Below are positions 33,290 to 41,138 of a DNA stretch of 64,000 nt, one piece after another. This DNA comes from an uncultured Collinsella sp. Its GTDB lineage: Bacteria; Actinomycetota; Coriobacteriia; Coriobacteriales; Coriobacteriaceae. Made by a program: the position numbers and the translations under genes. The stretch's first letter is position 1. Each line of letters starts with the position of its first letter. Under the pieces are notes generated by a model that saw only the letters and a program-made list of their open reading frames with translations, searched no databases and was not told the origin of the DNA. The stretch is taken from assembly GCA_900541145.1 (NCBI GenBank), contig UQIH01000004.1, positions 56,885 through 120,884 on the forward strand, in the 5' to 3' direction.

Positions 33290-34290
33290 TGAAGGGTACG
33301 CATACCGTTGTCGTAGAGCGTGCAAAGGTCAAATACACACTCACGTTTAAGCGCAATATTTCCTTTATACGCGGCAACAGCGGCACGGGCAAAACAACGC
33401 TCATCTCGATGATTCGCGACTACAACGACCGAGGACAGGAAAGCGGCGTTACACTCAGCAGCGACGTGCCTTGCGAAACGCTTTCCGGCAGACGCTGGGA
33501 GCGCGAGCTATCGATCATCGAAGATTCAATCGTCTTTCTAGATGAGGGCAACGAGTTTATCTACTCAAAGGACTTCGCCAAAGCCGTCAACGGATCATCC
33601 AACTATTATGTTCTGATATCTCGTCGCGACGCCAACGAACTCCCCTACAGCGTCGACGAGATCCTGAAGTTAGTCAACACGACGAGTAAAACAATCAATG
33701 GCCGCAAGAGCGACAGGCGCTTCTACTCGGTGACCAAGCCGCTATATGACCACACTGCAAGCATGCTGTATCAGGATCTAAATGTTGGATTCGAGGTACC
33801 CGATGCCGTAATTGTCGAGGATAGCAAGTCTGGCTATCAATTCTACAGCGCCCTTTGCAACCGGCTGGGAATCCCCTGCTATACCGCCACCGGCGTAGCA
33901 AATCTAAAACGAACGATTCACGAATGTCCCGAGCAAAACATCCTTGCCATAGGAGACGGCGCAGCGTTTGGTCCCTACATCGAAAAGGTGCTCGGGCAGC
34001 GCGTTTACAAGAATGTTCGCTTGTTCCTCCCGGAATCGTTTGAGTGGACGCTTTTGCGATCTGGCCTCATCCCCAGCAATGACATTCCAAAGATCCTCGA
34101 GGACCCTTCGAACTATATCGAAAGCCGCGATTACCTGAGCTGGGAGCGATTCTTTACCGATGTATTGGTCAAATACTCAGCAGACACTCGCTATGCCTAC
34201 AAAAAAGCAAAACTCAATGAGCAATACCTAAGGCCGCAGGCGATGAATGCAGTTGCAAACGTCTTACCCGAGTGCCTGAAGACAGACTAG
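33289..34290 (+). CDS. P-loop ATPase with TOPRIM-like C-terminal half, module copy 1
   Basis: A 333-residue cytoplasmic protein of unknown function. Residues 28-37 are a Walker A motif (R-G-N-S-G-T-G-K-T-T) and residues 81-86 a Walker B (I-V-F-L-D-E), followed by Y-Y-V-L-I-S-R. The nucleotide-binding half is small, with no coiled-coil insertion or ABC signature. From about residue 170 a second half shows V-I-V-E-D-S-K-S-G-Y-Q-F-Y (Glu177) and, 45 residues on, I-G-D-G-A-A-F-G (Asp223). The spacing recalls a TOPRIM fold, but the usual D-x-D is D-G-A. The layout is OLD-nuclease-like on a reduced scale. It is coupled to the DUF4869 gene, followed by a terminator, and repeated in diverged form at 40155-41129. 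Confidence 0.7.
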   Translation: MKGTHTVVVERAKVKYTLTFKRNISFIRGNSGTGKTTLISMIRDYNDRGQESGVTLSSDVPCETLSGRRWERELSIIEDSIVFLDEGNEFIYSKDFAKAVNGSSNYYVLISRRDANELPYSVDEILKLVNTTSKTINGRKSDRRFYSVTKPLYDHTASMLYQDLNVGFEVPDAVIVEDSKSGYQFYSALCNRLGIPCYTATGVANLKRTIHECPEQNILAIGDGAAFGPYIEKVLGQRVYKNVRLFLPESFEWTLLRSGLIPSNDIPKILEDPSNYIESRDYLSWERFFTDVLVKYSADTRYAYKKAKLNEQYLRPQAMNAVANVLPECLKTD

Positions 34291-34295
34291 ATACA

Positions 34296-34327
34296 GCGGG
34301 GAGGGCCAAGTTGGTCCTCCCCGCCGT
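34296..34327 (+). terminator. Terminator after module copy 1
   Basis: A 12-bp GC-rich stem with one G-U pair (34296-34307 with 34313-34324) and a five-base loop begins six bases after the ATPase stop. The tail is CGTTATTA, a weak T run. Confidence 0.65.
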
Positions 34328-34329
34328 TA

Positions 34330-34565
34330 TTACGCCTTCTTGATTACGTACGCCAATCCAATATCGCAGGCGCAGCGTACGATTGACGCGAAGAGTCACG
34401 ATGCTGGCAGCGTCATAAGCAGAGGCATGGTCTGCCACGGAATAAACCAATCGACCGCATGGATCGTAAAGATTGCCAGACTGGCTTGCCCGCAGAACGC
34501 TCGCACCACCGCTTCGGCCTAAACGTATACCCGGCAAGAATAAAGAACACCGGCATGTGAAAAAG
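34330..34565 (-). pseudogene. Remnant of an acyltransferase-3 (OafA-like) gene
   Basis: Minus-strand remains of a membrane O-acyltransferase gene in three blocks. The first (from about 34565) reads F-H-M-P-V-F-F-I-L-A-G-Y-T-F, the conserved early segment of acyltransferase family 3. After a frame change (from about 34500) the next reads S-L-A-I-F-T-I-H-A-V-D-W-F, which belongs near the C-terminus. The last, again in a shifted frame, ends L-A-Y-V-I-K-K-A before a TAA at 34330. About 200 residues of the middle are missing, as is the true start. The 5' break coincides with the terminator of tRNA-Arg. This accounts for most of the gene-free 310 bases between the module and the tRNA. Confidence 0.6.
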
Positions 34566-34591
34566 CCCGGACCACCAAGCGGTCTGGGCTT
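34560..34591 (-). terminator. Intrinsic terminator of tRNA-Arg(TCT)
   Basis: Arms 34565-34573 and 34581-34589 plus flanking A-T pairs form a stem with one G-U pair. On the minus strand it ends in TTTTT. It lies ten bases beyond the tRNA. Confidence 0.8.
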
Positions 34592-34600
34592 AATAAACGA

Positions 34601-34677
34601 TGGTGCTCCATGGCGGATTCGAACCGTCGACCTTGGGATTAGAAGTCCCCTGCTCTATCCAACTGAGCTAATGGAGC
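34601..34677 (-). tRNA. tRNA-Arg (anticodon TCT)
   Basis: A 77-base minus-strand tRNA. The acceptor stem GCTCCAT pairs with ATGGAGC, the anticodon loop CTTCTAA gives TCT, the T arm contains GGTTCGAATCC, and CCA is encoded. It reads AGA codons. The accessory genes begin immediately on its 3' side. Confidence 0.95.
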
Positions 34678-34731
34678 AAATAACCGCACGCCCAAGCAAG
34701 CGCAAGCCTGTCAAGCGCAAGTAATTATAAC

Positions 34732-35499
34732 CTAGTTGAACTGCTCGCGGTACGCCTTGCAGACCTCATCGACCGGGCCGTCCATGCGAAGGTCACCCTT
34801 CTCAATCCAAACGGCACGCTGGCAGATGCGCTCAACCTGCTCCATAGAGTGCGAAACGAACAGAACCGTCACGTCGCCGCTCTGGATAAAGTGCTGGATG
34901 CGGGCCTCGCACTTCTGCTGGAAGAACACATCACCGACGGACAGCGTCTCGTCAACGATCAGAATATCGGGCTCGGTAATCGTCGCGATTGCAAAGGCGA
35001 TACGCGCCACCATGCCCGAGGAGAAGTTCTTAAGCGGCATATCGACAAAGTTCTGCAGCTCAGCGAATTCGATAATGCCGTCAAAGTTGGCGTCGATGAA
35101 CTCCTTGGTATAGCCGAGCAGGGCGCCGTTCAGATAGATGTTCTCGCGGGCGGTCAGCTCGGGGTCAAAGCCGGCGCCAAGCTCAATCAGCGGCGCGATG
35201 TTACCGTGCACCTTAACGCTGCCCTCGCTAGGCTCAAGCACGCCAGCGATAATCTTGAGCATCGTAGACTTGCCGGAGCCATTGGTGCCGACCAGACCCA
35301 CGACCTCGCCGCGATGAATATCAAACGAGATGTGCTTAAGCGCCCTAAACTCCTCAAAGAACAGCTCGTGCTTGGCAAGCTTGATGAAGTACTCCTTGAG
35401 GTTGGTCAGCGACTCGGACGCCATGTTAAAGATCATGGTGACGTCGTCGACCTCGACAGCCAGAGGCTGCTCGCTGTAATCAACAACAGATTCAGTCAT
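34732..35499 (-). CDS. ABC polysaccharide/teichoic acid exporter, ATP-binding protein
   Basis: ATPase of a Wzt/TagH-type exporter that moves lipid-linked glycans across the membrane. The 255-residue protein has Walker A G-T-N-G-S-G-K-S-T, the unusual signature N-F-S-S-G-M-V-A-R typical of glycan exporters, and Walker B D-I-L-I-V-D-E. The A-P-L-I-E-L-G-A-G-F segment after the Walker A is a marker for this subfamily. It lacks the C-terminal carbohydrate-binding extension of O-antigen Wzt proteins. The ATG at 35499 is chosen because AAGGAG stands seven bases upstream. It follows the permease gene by 11 bp. Confidence 0.92.
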   Translation of the reverse strand: MTESVVDYSEQPLAVEVDDVTMIFNMASESLTNLKEYFIKLAKHELFFEEFRALKHISFDIHRGEVVGLVGTNGSGKSTMLKIIAGVLEPSEGSVKVHGNIAPLIELGAGFDPELTARENIYLNGALLGYTKEFIDANFDGIIEFAELQNFVDMPLKNFSSGMVARIAFAIATITEPDILIVDETLSVGDVFFQQKCEARIQHFIQSGDVTVLFVSHSMEQVERICQRAVWIEKGDLRMDGPVDEVCKAYREQFN

Positions 35500-35510
35500 C
35501 ACAGCACTCC

Positions 35511-36356
35511 TTAGATGTAGAGGATGAACTTGCGCTCGGACTTATGGAACACGGTGTAGCCAATAACAAGCGCAAGAACCGCCCAAGCGACGCACATACC
35601 AAACGTCATAAGCGAGGGCGTAGTCTGGAACAGGAAGATATCACGCATAAACTGCAGGTAGTTATACATGGGGTTCGCATAGACCAGAATGCGCACGAGA
35701 TGCGGCATTTGCGCAACGAAGTCGGTCGTCCAGAAGATGGGCGTAATGTAGGTCCAAGCCGTAATGACGACGCTCCACAGATGCATAACGTCGCGGAAGA
35801 AGACCGTAAGGGCAGAGAGCATCATGCCCAGGCCCATGCAGAAGCACATAAGCAGCAGCAGGCAAACCGGCAACAGAATCAGGTGCCAAGAAGGCATAAC
35901 GCGGAACCACAGCATGACGATGGCGACGGCGACCAGCGAGAAGGCAAAGTTGACCAGCGAGAAGAGCACCTTCTGCACCGGGAAAACCCAGCGGTGCACC
36001 TTAACCTTCTTGAGCAGAGGGGCAGCGCCCACGATCGACGTCAGGGCCTGGTTAGTAGACTCAGACATGACGGCAAAGGTGACGTTACCCACGATCAAGT
36101 ACAGCGGGTACATCTCGGGCGTCATTGAGCCATTGCGGCCCTGGCCAAAAATCGTCGAGAACACGATGGCCATGACGATCATCATCAGCAGCGGGTTGAG
36201 CACCGACCATGCGACGCCCAGAACGCTACGGCGATACTTGATCTTAAAATCCTTGGTAACCAGCTGACGAAGGATAAACGCGTCCTTCTCAAATTCGTTC
36301 TTAGCAAACGTCGCAGGCAGACTGCGAGTTTCTTGTTGCTTTGTCTGATCCGACAC
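35511..36356 (-). CDS. ABC polysaccharide/teichoic acid exporter, permease
   Basis: Membrane subunit of the ABC-2 type exporter, partner of the ATPase encoded after it. The 281-residue protein has a cytoplasmic N-terminus with the family segment L-V-T-K-D-F-K-I-K-Y-R-R-S-V-L-G-V-A-W, then about six membrane helices and the C-terminal M-Y-N-Y-L-Q-F-M-R-D-I segment. The frame opens at 36419, but a GTG at 36356 has AAGGAG upstream and is preferred. It could export a rhamnose-containing glycan made by the genes around it; the real cargo is not visible. Confidence 0.9.
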   Translation of the reverse strand: MSDQTKQQETRSLPATFAKNEFEKDAFILRQLVTKDFKIKYRRSVLGVAWSVLNPLLMMIVMAIVFSTIFGQGRNGSMTPEMYPLYLIVGNVTFAVMSESTNQALTSIVGAAPLLKKVKVHRWVFPVQKVLFSLVNFAFSLVAVAIVMLWFRVMPSWHLILLPVCLLLLMCFCMGLGMMLSALTVFFRDVMHLWSVVITAWTYITPIFWTTDFVAQMPHLVRILVYANPMYNYLQFMRDIFLFQTTPSLMTFGMCVAWAVLALVIGYTVFHKSERKFILYI

Positions 36357-36457
36357 GGATGCAACTCCTTTACTCGTAATCGTTGACAAACGAACAGTAT
36401 AGACCCGACGGCCATGCAAACGATTCGCGCAACAAAACTGGAGAACTAACCCACATC

Positions 36458-36486
36458 TTAGGATGCCAGGCCCAAACGGCTATACT
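36458..36486 (+). promoter_or_regulatory. Predicted promoter of the membrane glycosyltransferase gene
   Basis: TTAGGA (36458-36463) and TATACT (36481-36486) are 17 bases apart, about 30 bases before the GTG start at 36517. The opposite-strand exporter genes start 100 bases away, so this is a divergent control region. Confidence 0.5.
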
Positions 36487-36516
36487 TTCTAGGATTGAAT
36501 GTATAAGGAGCATTAA

Positions 36517-37488
36517 GTGAATTCTGAATCCATCGCCGTCATCATCCCTTGCTACAACGAAGCGCTCACGATCGGCAAAGTCATCGACGACTTTCACCGC
36601 GAGCTTCCGCAGGCGACGGTCTATGTCTATGACAACAACTCGTCGGACGATACCTCACGCATTGCCACCGAGCACGGCGCCACAGTCCGCTTTGAGCCCC
36701 GTCAGGGAAAGGGCAACGTGTGCCGCCAGATGTTTCGCGATATCGACGCCGATTGCTACCTGATGGTCGACGGAGACGACACCTACCCCGCCGAGGCGGC
36801 CAAGGCCCTCTGCGAGCCCATCCTTAACGGCACGGCCGACATGACCGTAGGCGATCGCCTTTCCAACGGCACCTACGCCGAGGAGAACAAGCGTGCCTTC
36901 CACGGCTTTGGCAATAATCTGGTCCGCGCCATGATCAAGTGGATCTATGGCTACAGCTTCGATGACGTCATGACCGGCTACCGCGCCATGAGCCGCCCGT
37001 TCGTTAAAACCTTCCCAGTGCTTTCCGAGGGCTTTCAGATCGAAACCGAGCTCTCGATCCACGCCGTCGACCACCGCTGGCGCATCAAAGATGTGCCCAT
37101 CGAGTACCGCGACCGTCCCGAGGGTTCCGAGTCCAAACTCAACACCGTGAGCGACGGCATTAAAGTCGTTGCGATGATCGGCACGCTGTTCAAGGACTAC
37201 CGCCCGCTGAAGTTCTTCAGCCTCGTTGCGCTTCTGTTCGCGGTATTCGGCCTCGCCCTGGGCATGCCCATCGTTGTCGAATATTTCCAGACCGGCCTCG
37301 TCCCGCGCTTCCCCACCGCTATGCTCGCCGCCTCGTTTATGTTCCTGTGCGGCCTGAGCCTTGCGACCGGCTTCATCCTAGATTCTGTAGCAAAGGTCGA
37401 AAAAAAGCAGTGGGAGGTCAACGTGTACAGCAAATACGCCTACGACGACCAGCCCGGCCACCCTACTTCCATGCCAAGCGAGAGGTAG
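36517..37488 (+). CDS. Membrane-anchored family 2 glycosyltransferase (GtrB/DPM-like)
   Basis: Transfers a sugar from a nucleotide donor, probably to a polyprenyl phosphate carrier. The GT-A domain has V-I-I-P-C-Y-N-E, D-N-N-S-S-D-D-T and the metal-binding D-G-D-D-T-Y-P, then M-T-G-Y-R-A-M-S-R. Two membrane helices follow near residues 230-250 and 265-290, as in GtrB-type enzymes. The start is GTG after TAAGGAG. It is the only plus-strand gene of the glycan region and is convergent with the rml genes, separated from them by a bidirectional terminator. Confidence 0.85.
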   Translation: MNSESIAVIIPCYNEALTIGKVIDDFHRELPQATVYVYDNNSSDDTSRIATEHGATVRFEPRQGKGNVCRQMFRDIDADCYLMVDGDDTYPAEAAKALCEPILNGTADMTVGDRLSNGTYAEENKRAFHGFGNNLVRAMIKWIYGYSFDDVMTGYRAMSRPFVKTFPVLSEGFQIETELSIHAVDHRWRIKDVPIEYRDRPEGSESKLNTVSDGIKVVAMIGTLFKDYRPLKFFSLVALLFAVFGLALGMPIVVEYFQTGLVPRFPTAMLAASFMFLCGLSLATGFILDSVAKVEKKQWEVNVYSKYAYDDQPGHPTSMPSER

Positions 37489-37538
37489 ATCTTCCGCAAA
37501 ATACTATTGGCACCACTGCGCAGATAGCCACCAACAAG

Positions 37539-37569
37539 AAAAGCCGCCGTTAAAGAACGGCGGCTTTTA
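37539..37569 (+). terminator. Bidirectional intrinsic terminator
   Basis: A perfect 13-bp stem (37539-37551 with 37556-37568) and a four-base loop, with A and T runs on the two sides. It can serve both the plus-strand glycosyltransferase and the minus-strand rml genes that converge here. Confidence 0.88.
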
Positions 37570-37590
37570 CTCTCGAAAAGTTAATAGCGG

Positions 37591-39045
37591 CTAGAGCGTC
37601 TTGATGTACTCCCCCAGCTCTTCCTCCCAGTCGGGCATGTGGAAGCCGGCAGCCTCGAGCTTGGACAGGTCGAGCGCGGAGTGGACCGGGCGCGGGGCGA
37701 CGGGGCCCTCGGCGCTCGCGTAGTAGTCGGCGGTCGATACCGGCACGACCCTGTCCCCGTTGCCGTTGGCGGCCTCGAAGACGGCGCGGGCGATATCGGC
37801 CCAGGACATGACCGCGCCGGAGCCGGTGCAGTCGTAGGTGCCGTAGGGGGCGTGCGTCCCCAGCACGTGGAAGATGGCCTCGGCCATGTCGCGCGTGAAG
37901 GTCAGGCGGCCCAGCTGGTCGTCAACGACCGTGACCTGCTCGAGCCCGTCCTCGGGGTCGGCGACGCGGTCGGAGAGCGCCTTCATCGTCTTGACGAAGT
38001 TGTGCCCCTCGCCGATGACCCAGGAGCTGCGCATGATGTAGTGGCGCGGGCAGCCGCCCACGGCGATGTCGCCGGCGGCCTTGGTCTGGCCGTAGACGGA
38101 AAGCGGGCTGAGGGGCTCGTCCTCGGTATGGACCTCGGCGGTGCCGTCGAAGACGTAGTCGGAGGACACGTGGACGAGGGTGATCCCGTGCCCGGCGCAG
38201 GTGCGGGCGAGCAGGGCCGGGCCGGTCGCGTTGGCCTTCCAGGCGATGGTGCGGCCCTCGGGGGCCTCCGCTTTATCGACCGCCGTGTAGGCACCGCAGT
38301 TGATCACGGTGCCGTAGAGCGACCAGTCGTACTGCGCGTAGGCGTCCGGGTCGGACATGTCGAAGGTGTCGATGTCGCAGAAGTCGAAGTCCTTGGCGAC
38401 GCCGCGCTCCTCCGCCAGCGCGCGCACCGCGCGGCCCAGCTGGCCGTTGCAGCCGGTGACGAGCGTCCTCTTGGGCGCCATGGGGACGACGTCCTTGAGC
38501 ATCGGGTGGTTGAGGTCGGCCTCGGAGACGGTGGCCCGGTCCAGCGGGATGGGCCACTGGATGTTAAGCTCCGGGTCGGCGAGGTTCACGAAGGTGTAGG
38601 TCCTCTTGAGCTCCAGCGACCAGTGGGCGTCCACCAGGTAGGTGTAGGCGGTGCCGTCCTCCAGGGCCTGGAAGGAGTTGCCCACGCCGCGCGGGACGTA
38701 GATGGCCCTGCTCGGGTCGAGCGTGCAGGTGAACACCTTGCCGAAGGTCTCGCTGCCCTCGCGCAGGTCCACCCAGGCGCCGAAGACCGAGCCGCGGGCA
38801 ACGGAGATGAACTTGTCCCAGGGCTCGGCGTGGATGCCGCGGGTGACGCCGCGGCTGTCGTTGTAGGAGATGTTGTTCTGGACGACGCGGAGGTCCGGGA
38901 TGCCCAGGGCGGTCATCTTGGCGCGCTGCCAGTTCTCCTTGAACCAGCCGCGCGAGTCGCCGTGGACGGCGAGGTCGACGACCTTGAGGCCCTCGATTCC
39001 GGTCTCGGCGACGGAGAGGTCCTTCTCGAATGCGATGTCTGCCAT
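37591..39045 (-). CDS. rmlCD: Fused dTDP-4-dehydrorhamnose 3,5-epimerase / dTDP-4-dehydrorhamnose reductase
   Basis: One 484-residue protein for the last two steps to dTDP-L-rhamnose. Residues 1-185 form the RmlC cupin with the catalytic histidine in R-G-I-H-A-E (His72) and the Y-T-Y-L-V-D-A-H segment. Residues 192-484 form the RmlD reductase with V-T-G-C-N-G-Q-L-G (nucleotide loop at 198-204), S-S-D-Y-V-F-D-G and the Y-G-Q-T-K catalytic pair Tyr318/Lys322. The ATG at 39045 has GGAGAGAG before it; the longer frame to 39114 overlaps the end of rmlB. Codon use is extremely GC-rich compared with the flanking accessory genes. Confidence 0.94.
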   Translation of the reverse strand: MADIAFEKDLSVAETGIEGLKVVDLAVHGDSRGWFKENWQRAKMTALGIPDLRVVQNNISYNDSRGVTRGIHAEPWDKFISVARGSVFGAWVDLREGSETFGKVFTCTLDPSRAIYVPRGVGNSFQALEDGTAYTYLVDAHWSLELKRTYTFVNLADPELNIQWPIPLDRATVSEADLNHPMLKDVVPMAPKRTLVTGCNGQLGRAVRALAEERGVAKDFDFCDIDTFDMSDPDAYAQYDWSLYGTVINCGAYTAVDKAEAPEGRTIAWKANATGPALLARTCAGHGITLVHVSSDYVFDGTAEVHTEDEPLSPLSVYGQTKAAGDIAVGGCPRHYIMRSSWVIGEGHNFVKTMKALSDRVADPEDGLEQVTVVDDQLGRLTFTRDMAEAIFHVLGTHAPYGTYDCTGSGAVMSWADIARAVFEAANGNGDRVVPVSTADYYASAEGPVAPRPVHSALDLSKLEAAGFHMPDWEEELGEYIKTL

Positions 39046-39059
39046 GTCTCTCTCCCCTC

Positions 39060-40079
39060 CTACTGTCCCTGTGCGCGGTAACGGGCCTCGGTGGCCTCCT
39101 TGGCCGGGCGCCACCAGGACTCGTTGGCCACGTACCAGTCGATGGTGGCCTTCAGGCCCTCGGCGAAGTCGGTGTGGGCCGGCCTCCAGCCCAGCTCGCG
39201 CTGGAGCTTGGTGGAGTCGATGGCGTAGCGGCGGTCGTGGCCGGGGCGGTCGGCGACCCAGTCGAAGTCCTCGGGGTCGCGGCCCATGGCCGTGAGGATC
39301 ATGCGCAGGACCGTGATGTTGTTCTTCTCGCCATTAGCCCCGATGAGGTAGGTCTCCCCCATGCGGCCCTTGGTGAGGATGTCCCAGACGGCCGAGGAGT
39401 GGTCCTCGGTGTGGATCCAGTCGCGGACGTTCTCGCCGCGGCCGTAGAGCTTGGGGCGGACGCCGTCGATGATGTTCGTGATCTGCCTGGGGATGAACTT
39501 CTCCACGTGCTGGTAGGGGCCGTAGTTGTTGGAGCAGTTGGAGATCGTGGTGTGCAGGCCGTAGGTGCGGGTCCATGCGCGCACGAGCATGTCGGAACTC
39601 GCCTTGGTGGAGCTATAGGGGCTCGAGGGCTTATACGGCGTCTCCTCGGTGAACTTGGCGGGGTCGTCGAGCGCCAGGTCGCCGTAGACCTCGTCGGTGG
39701 AGACGTGGTGGTAGCGGACGCCGTGCTTGCGGACGGCCTCCAGAAGTCGGAAGGTGCCCTCCACGTTGGTGCGCAGGAACGGCTCCGGGTCCGCGATGGA
39801 GTTGTCGTTGTGGGACTCGGCGGCGTAGTGCACGATGGCGTCGTGGCCCGGGACGATGCGGTCCAGGAGCTCCGCGTCGCAGATGTCGCCGACGACGAGC
39901 TCCACGCGGTCGGAGGGCAGCCCCGCGATGTTCTCGGGGTTGCCGGCGTAGGTCAGCTTGTCCAGGACGGTCACGTGCACCCCGGGGTGGTTGTTGACCA
40001 CGTAGTGCACGAAGTTGCTGCCGATGAAGCCGCAGCCGCCCGTGACGATGATGTTCTTGGGTTCGAAGATCTCAGACAT
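39060..40079 (-). CDS. rmlB: dTDP-glucose 4,6-dehydratase
   Basis: Second step of dTDP-L-rhamnose synthesis. The 339-residue short-chain dehydrogenase has V-T-G-G-C-G-F-I-G-S-N-F (NAD loop), the catalytic H-V-S-T-D-E-V-Y-G with Asp-Glu, and Y-S-S-T-K-A-S-S-D (Tyr/Lys pair). The ATG at 40079 gives the family start; an upstream in-frame ATG at 40142 would add 21 residues without similarity. rmlCD follows at 14 bp. The gene upstream on this strand is the ATPase of module copy 2, 75 bases away, not rmlA as would be expected. Confidence 0.95.
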   Translation of the reverse strand: MSEIFEPKNIIVTGGCGFIGSNFVHYVVNNHPGVHVTVLDKLTYAGNPENIAGLPSDRVELVVGDICDAELLDRIVPGHDAIVHYAAESHNDNSIADPEPFLRTNVEGTFRLLEAVRKHGVRYHHVSTDEVYGDLALDDPAKFTEETPYKPSSPYSSTKASSDMLVRAWTRTYGLHTTISNCSNNYGPYQHVEKFIPRQITNIIDGVRPKLYGRGENVRDWIHTEDHSSAVWDILTKGRMGETYLIGANGEKNNITVLRMILTAMGRDPEDFDWVADRPGHDRRYAIDSTKLQRELGWRPAHTDFAEGLKATIDWYVANESWWRPAKEATEARYRAQGQ

Positions 40080-40154
40080 GAAAATCCAATCTGAAGCATG
40101 TACAGCTTCTTTAGTATGCCGCAGGAAGTGATGCCGCGACACTATTCAACAAAA

Positions 40155-41129
40155 CTATCGGACATTTCGGCACGCGATAAGAGCCATAACCTTCGCAGAA
40201 TTACTTCCCCTACAAAACGCCTCCGGAATGCAGTCTTTGTCGTACCGGAAGACCGAATTCCCAGTTTTATCGCGTAAGTACTTATAGAAGAAGTCCTCCC
40301 AGCTTTTAAACTTCTCACTGTCTGCAAACGCTTCCGGCTCTTGCAGAACTGCTTTGGCATCTAGCCCTGAAATTACGCCGGAGCTCAGCAGAAGCCATTC
40401 GAACGACTCGGGAAGACAAACCGTAACAGTATCGCGGTGAACGTCTTGCAGCTTAAGGACGCGGTCCGCATAGCACCCAAATGCCGCCCCGTCCGCGACA
40501 ACAAACACGCGATCGTCGAGATGCTGATCCAACCAGCCCAAAATCGCGCTGTTCGTCATGGCCGAAGTACAGGTAAGCTCACTGTCAGCAAAATGCCGTT
40601 TAAAGAACTGAAAACCAGACTTACTGTCCTCGCATAGAAGGATAGAAAAGTCCTGTTTTGGCGCCGACCGGGAAATAGCATAACGATGATTCCCGCGATC
40701 TTGATAAACAGGGACGAAAGAATGGTATTTTCCGCTCGTCTTAATCTTGTAAATCTCATCCACGCTATACGGAAGATTGGGGAAATCAGCCCTTGAGATC
40801 AGCACGAAATAATTCGAGGAATACAGCACATGATGGGCAAACTCATCAGAATGGATCTCTTTTAAGCCCTCATCGACAAATACAATCGAGTCATGAACGG
40901 ACGAAAGCTGGTTTCGCCAATCATAATCGGTCAAGGCGACACAGGGACAATCGCATTGCAAGGAAACGCCCGACTGCTCGCCCGTTCGCATGTAGTCTGC
41001 GACCATGTCAAACAGCGTCGTCTTACCCGTGCCGCTATCGCCACGCACAATAGTGATGTTCCGCTTGATGGTAAATGTGTACTTGGTTCCCCTACGGCGG
41101 GAAATCTTAACGAGATGCGAACCGTTCAT
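40155..41129 (-). CDS. P-loop ATPase with TOPRIM-like C-terminal half, module copy 2
   Basis: A 324-residue paralogue of the ATPase at 33289-34290, with the same order of motifs: R-G-D-S-G-T-G-K-T-T (Walker A), S-I-V-F-V-D-E-G (Walker B), N-Y-F-V-L-I-S-R, then L-L-C-E-D-S-K-S-G-F-Q-F-F and V-V-A-D-G-A-A-F-G. The shared F-L/C-L-P-E-S-F-E-W segment near residue 250 is another family block. The start is taken at the ATG at 41129, which aligns with copy 1; a GTG at 41138 directly after the upstream stop is possible. It follows the DUF4869-type gene as in copy 1 and stands between rmlB and rmlA. Function unknown. Confidence 0.7.
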   Translation of the reverse strand: MNGSHLVKISRRRGTKYTFTIKRNITIVRGDSGTGKTTLFDMVADYMRTGEQSGVSLQCDCPCVALTDYDWRNQLSSVHDSIVFVDEGLKEIHSDEFAHHVLYSSNYFVLISRADFPNLPYSVDEIYKIKTSGKYHSFVPVYQDRGNHRYAISRSAPKQDFSILLCEDSKSGFQFFKRHFADSELTCTSAMTNSAILGWLDQHLDDRVFVVADGAAFGCYADRVLKLQDVHRDTVTVCLPESFEWLLLSSGVISGLDAKAVLQEPEAFADSEKFKSWEDFFYKYLRDKTGNSVFRYDKDCIPEAFCRGSNSAKVMALIACRNVR

Positions 41130-41138
41130 AAGCAGCAC

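Noticed and set aside
34214..34537. A 107-residue minus-strand frame as a real gene
   Set aside because: It mixes frames of the acyltransferase remnant and runs into the ATPase gene on the other strand; no start signal is present.
34601..34677. tRNA-Arg as the attachment site of an integrated element
   Set aside because: No integrase gene and no second copy of the tRNA 3' end were seen in the window, so only the hotspot idea is kept.
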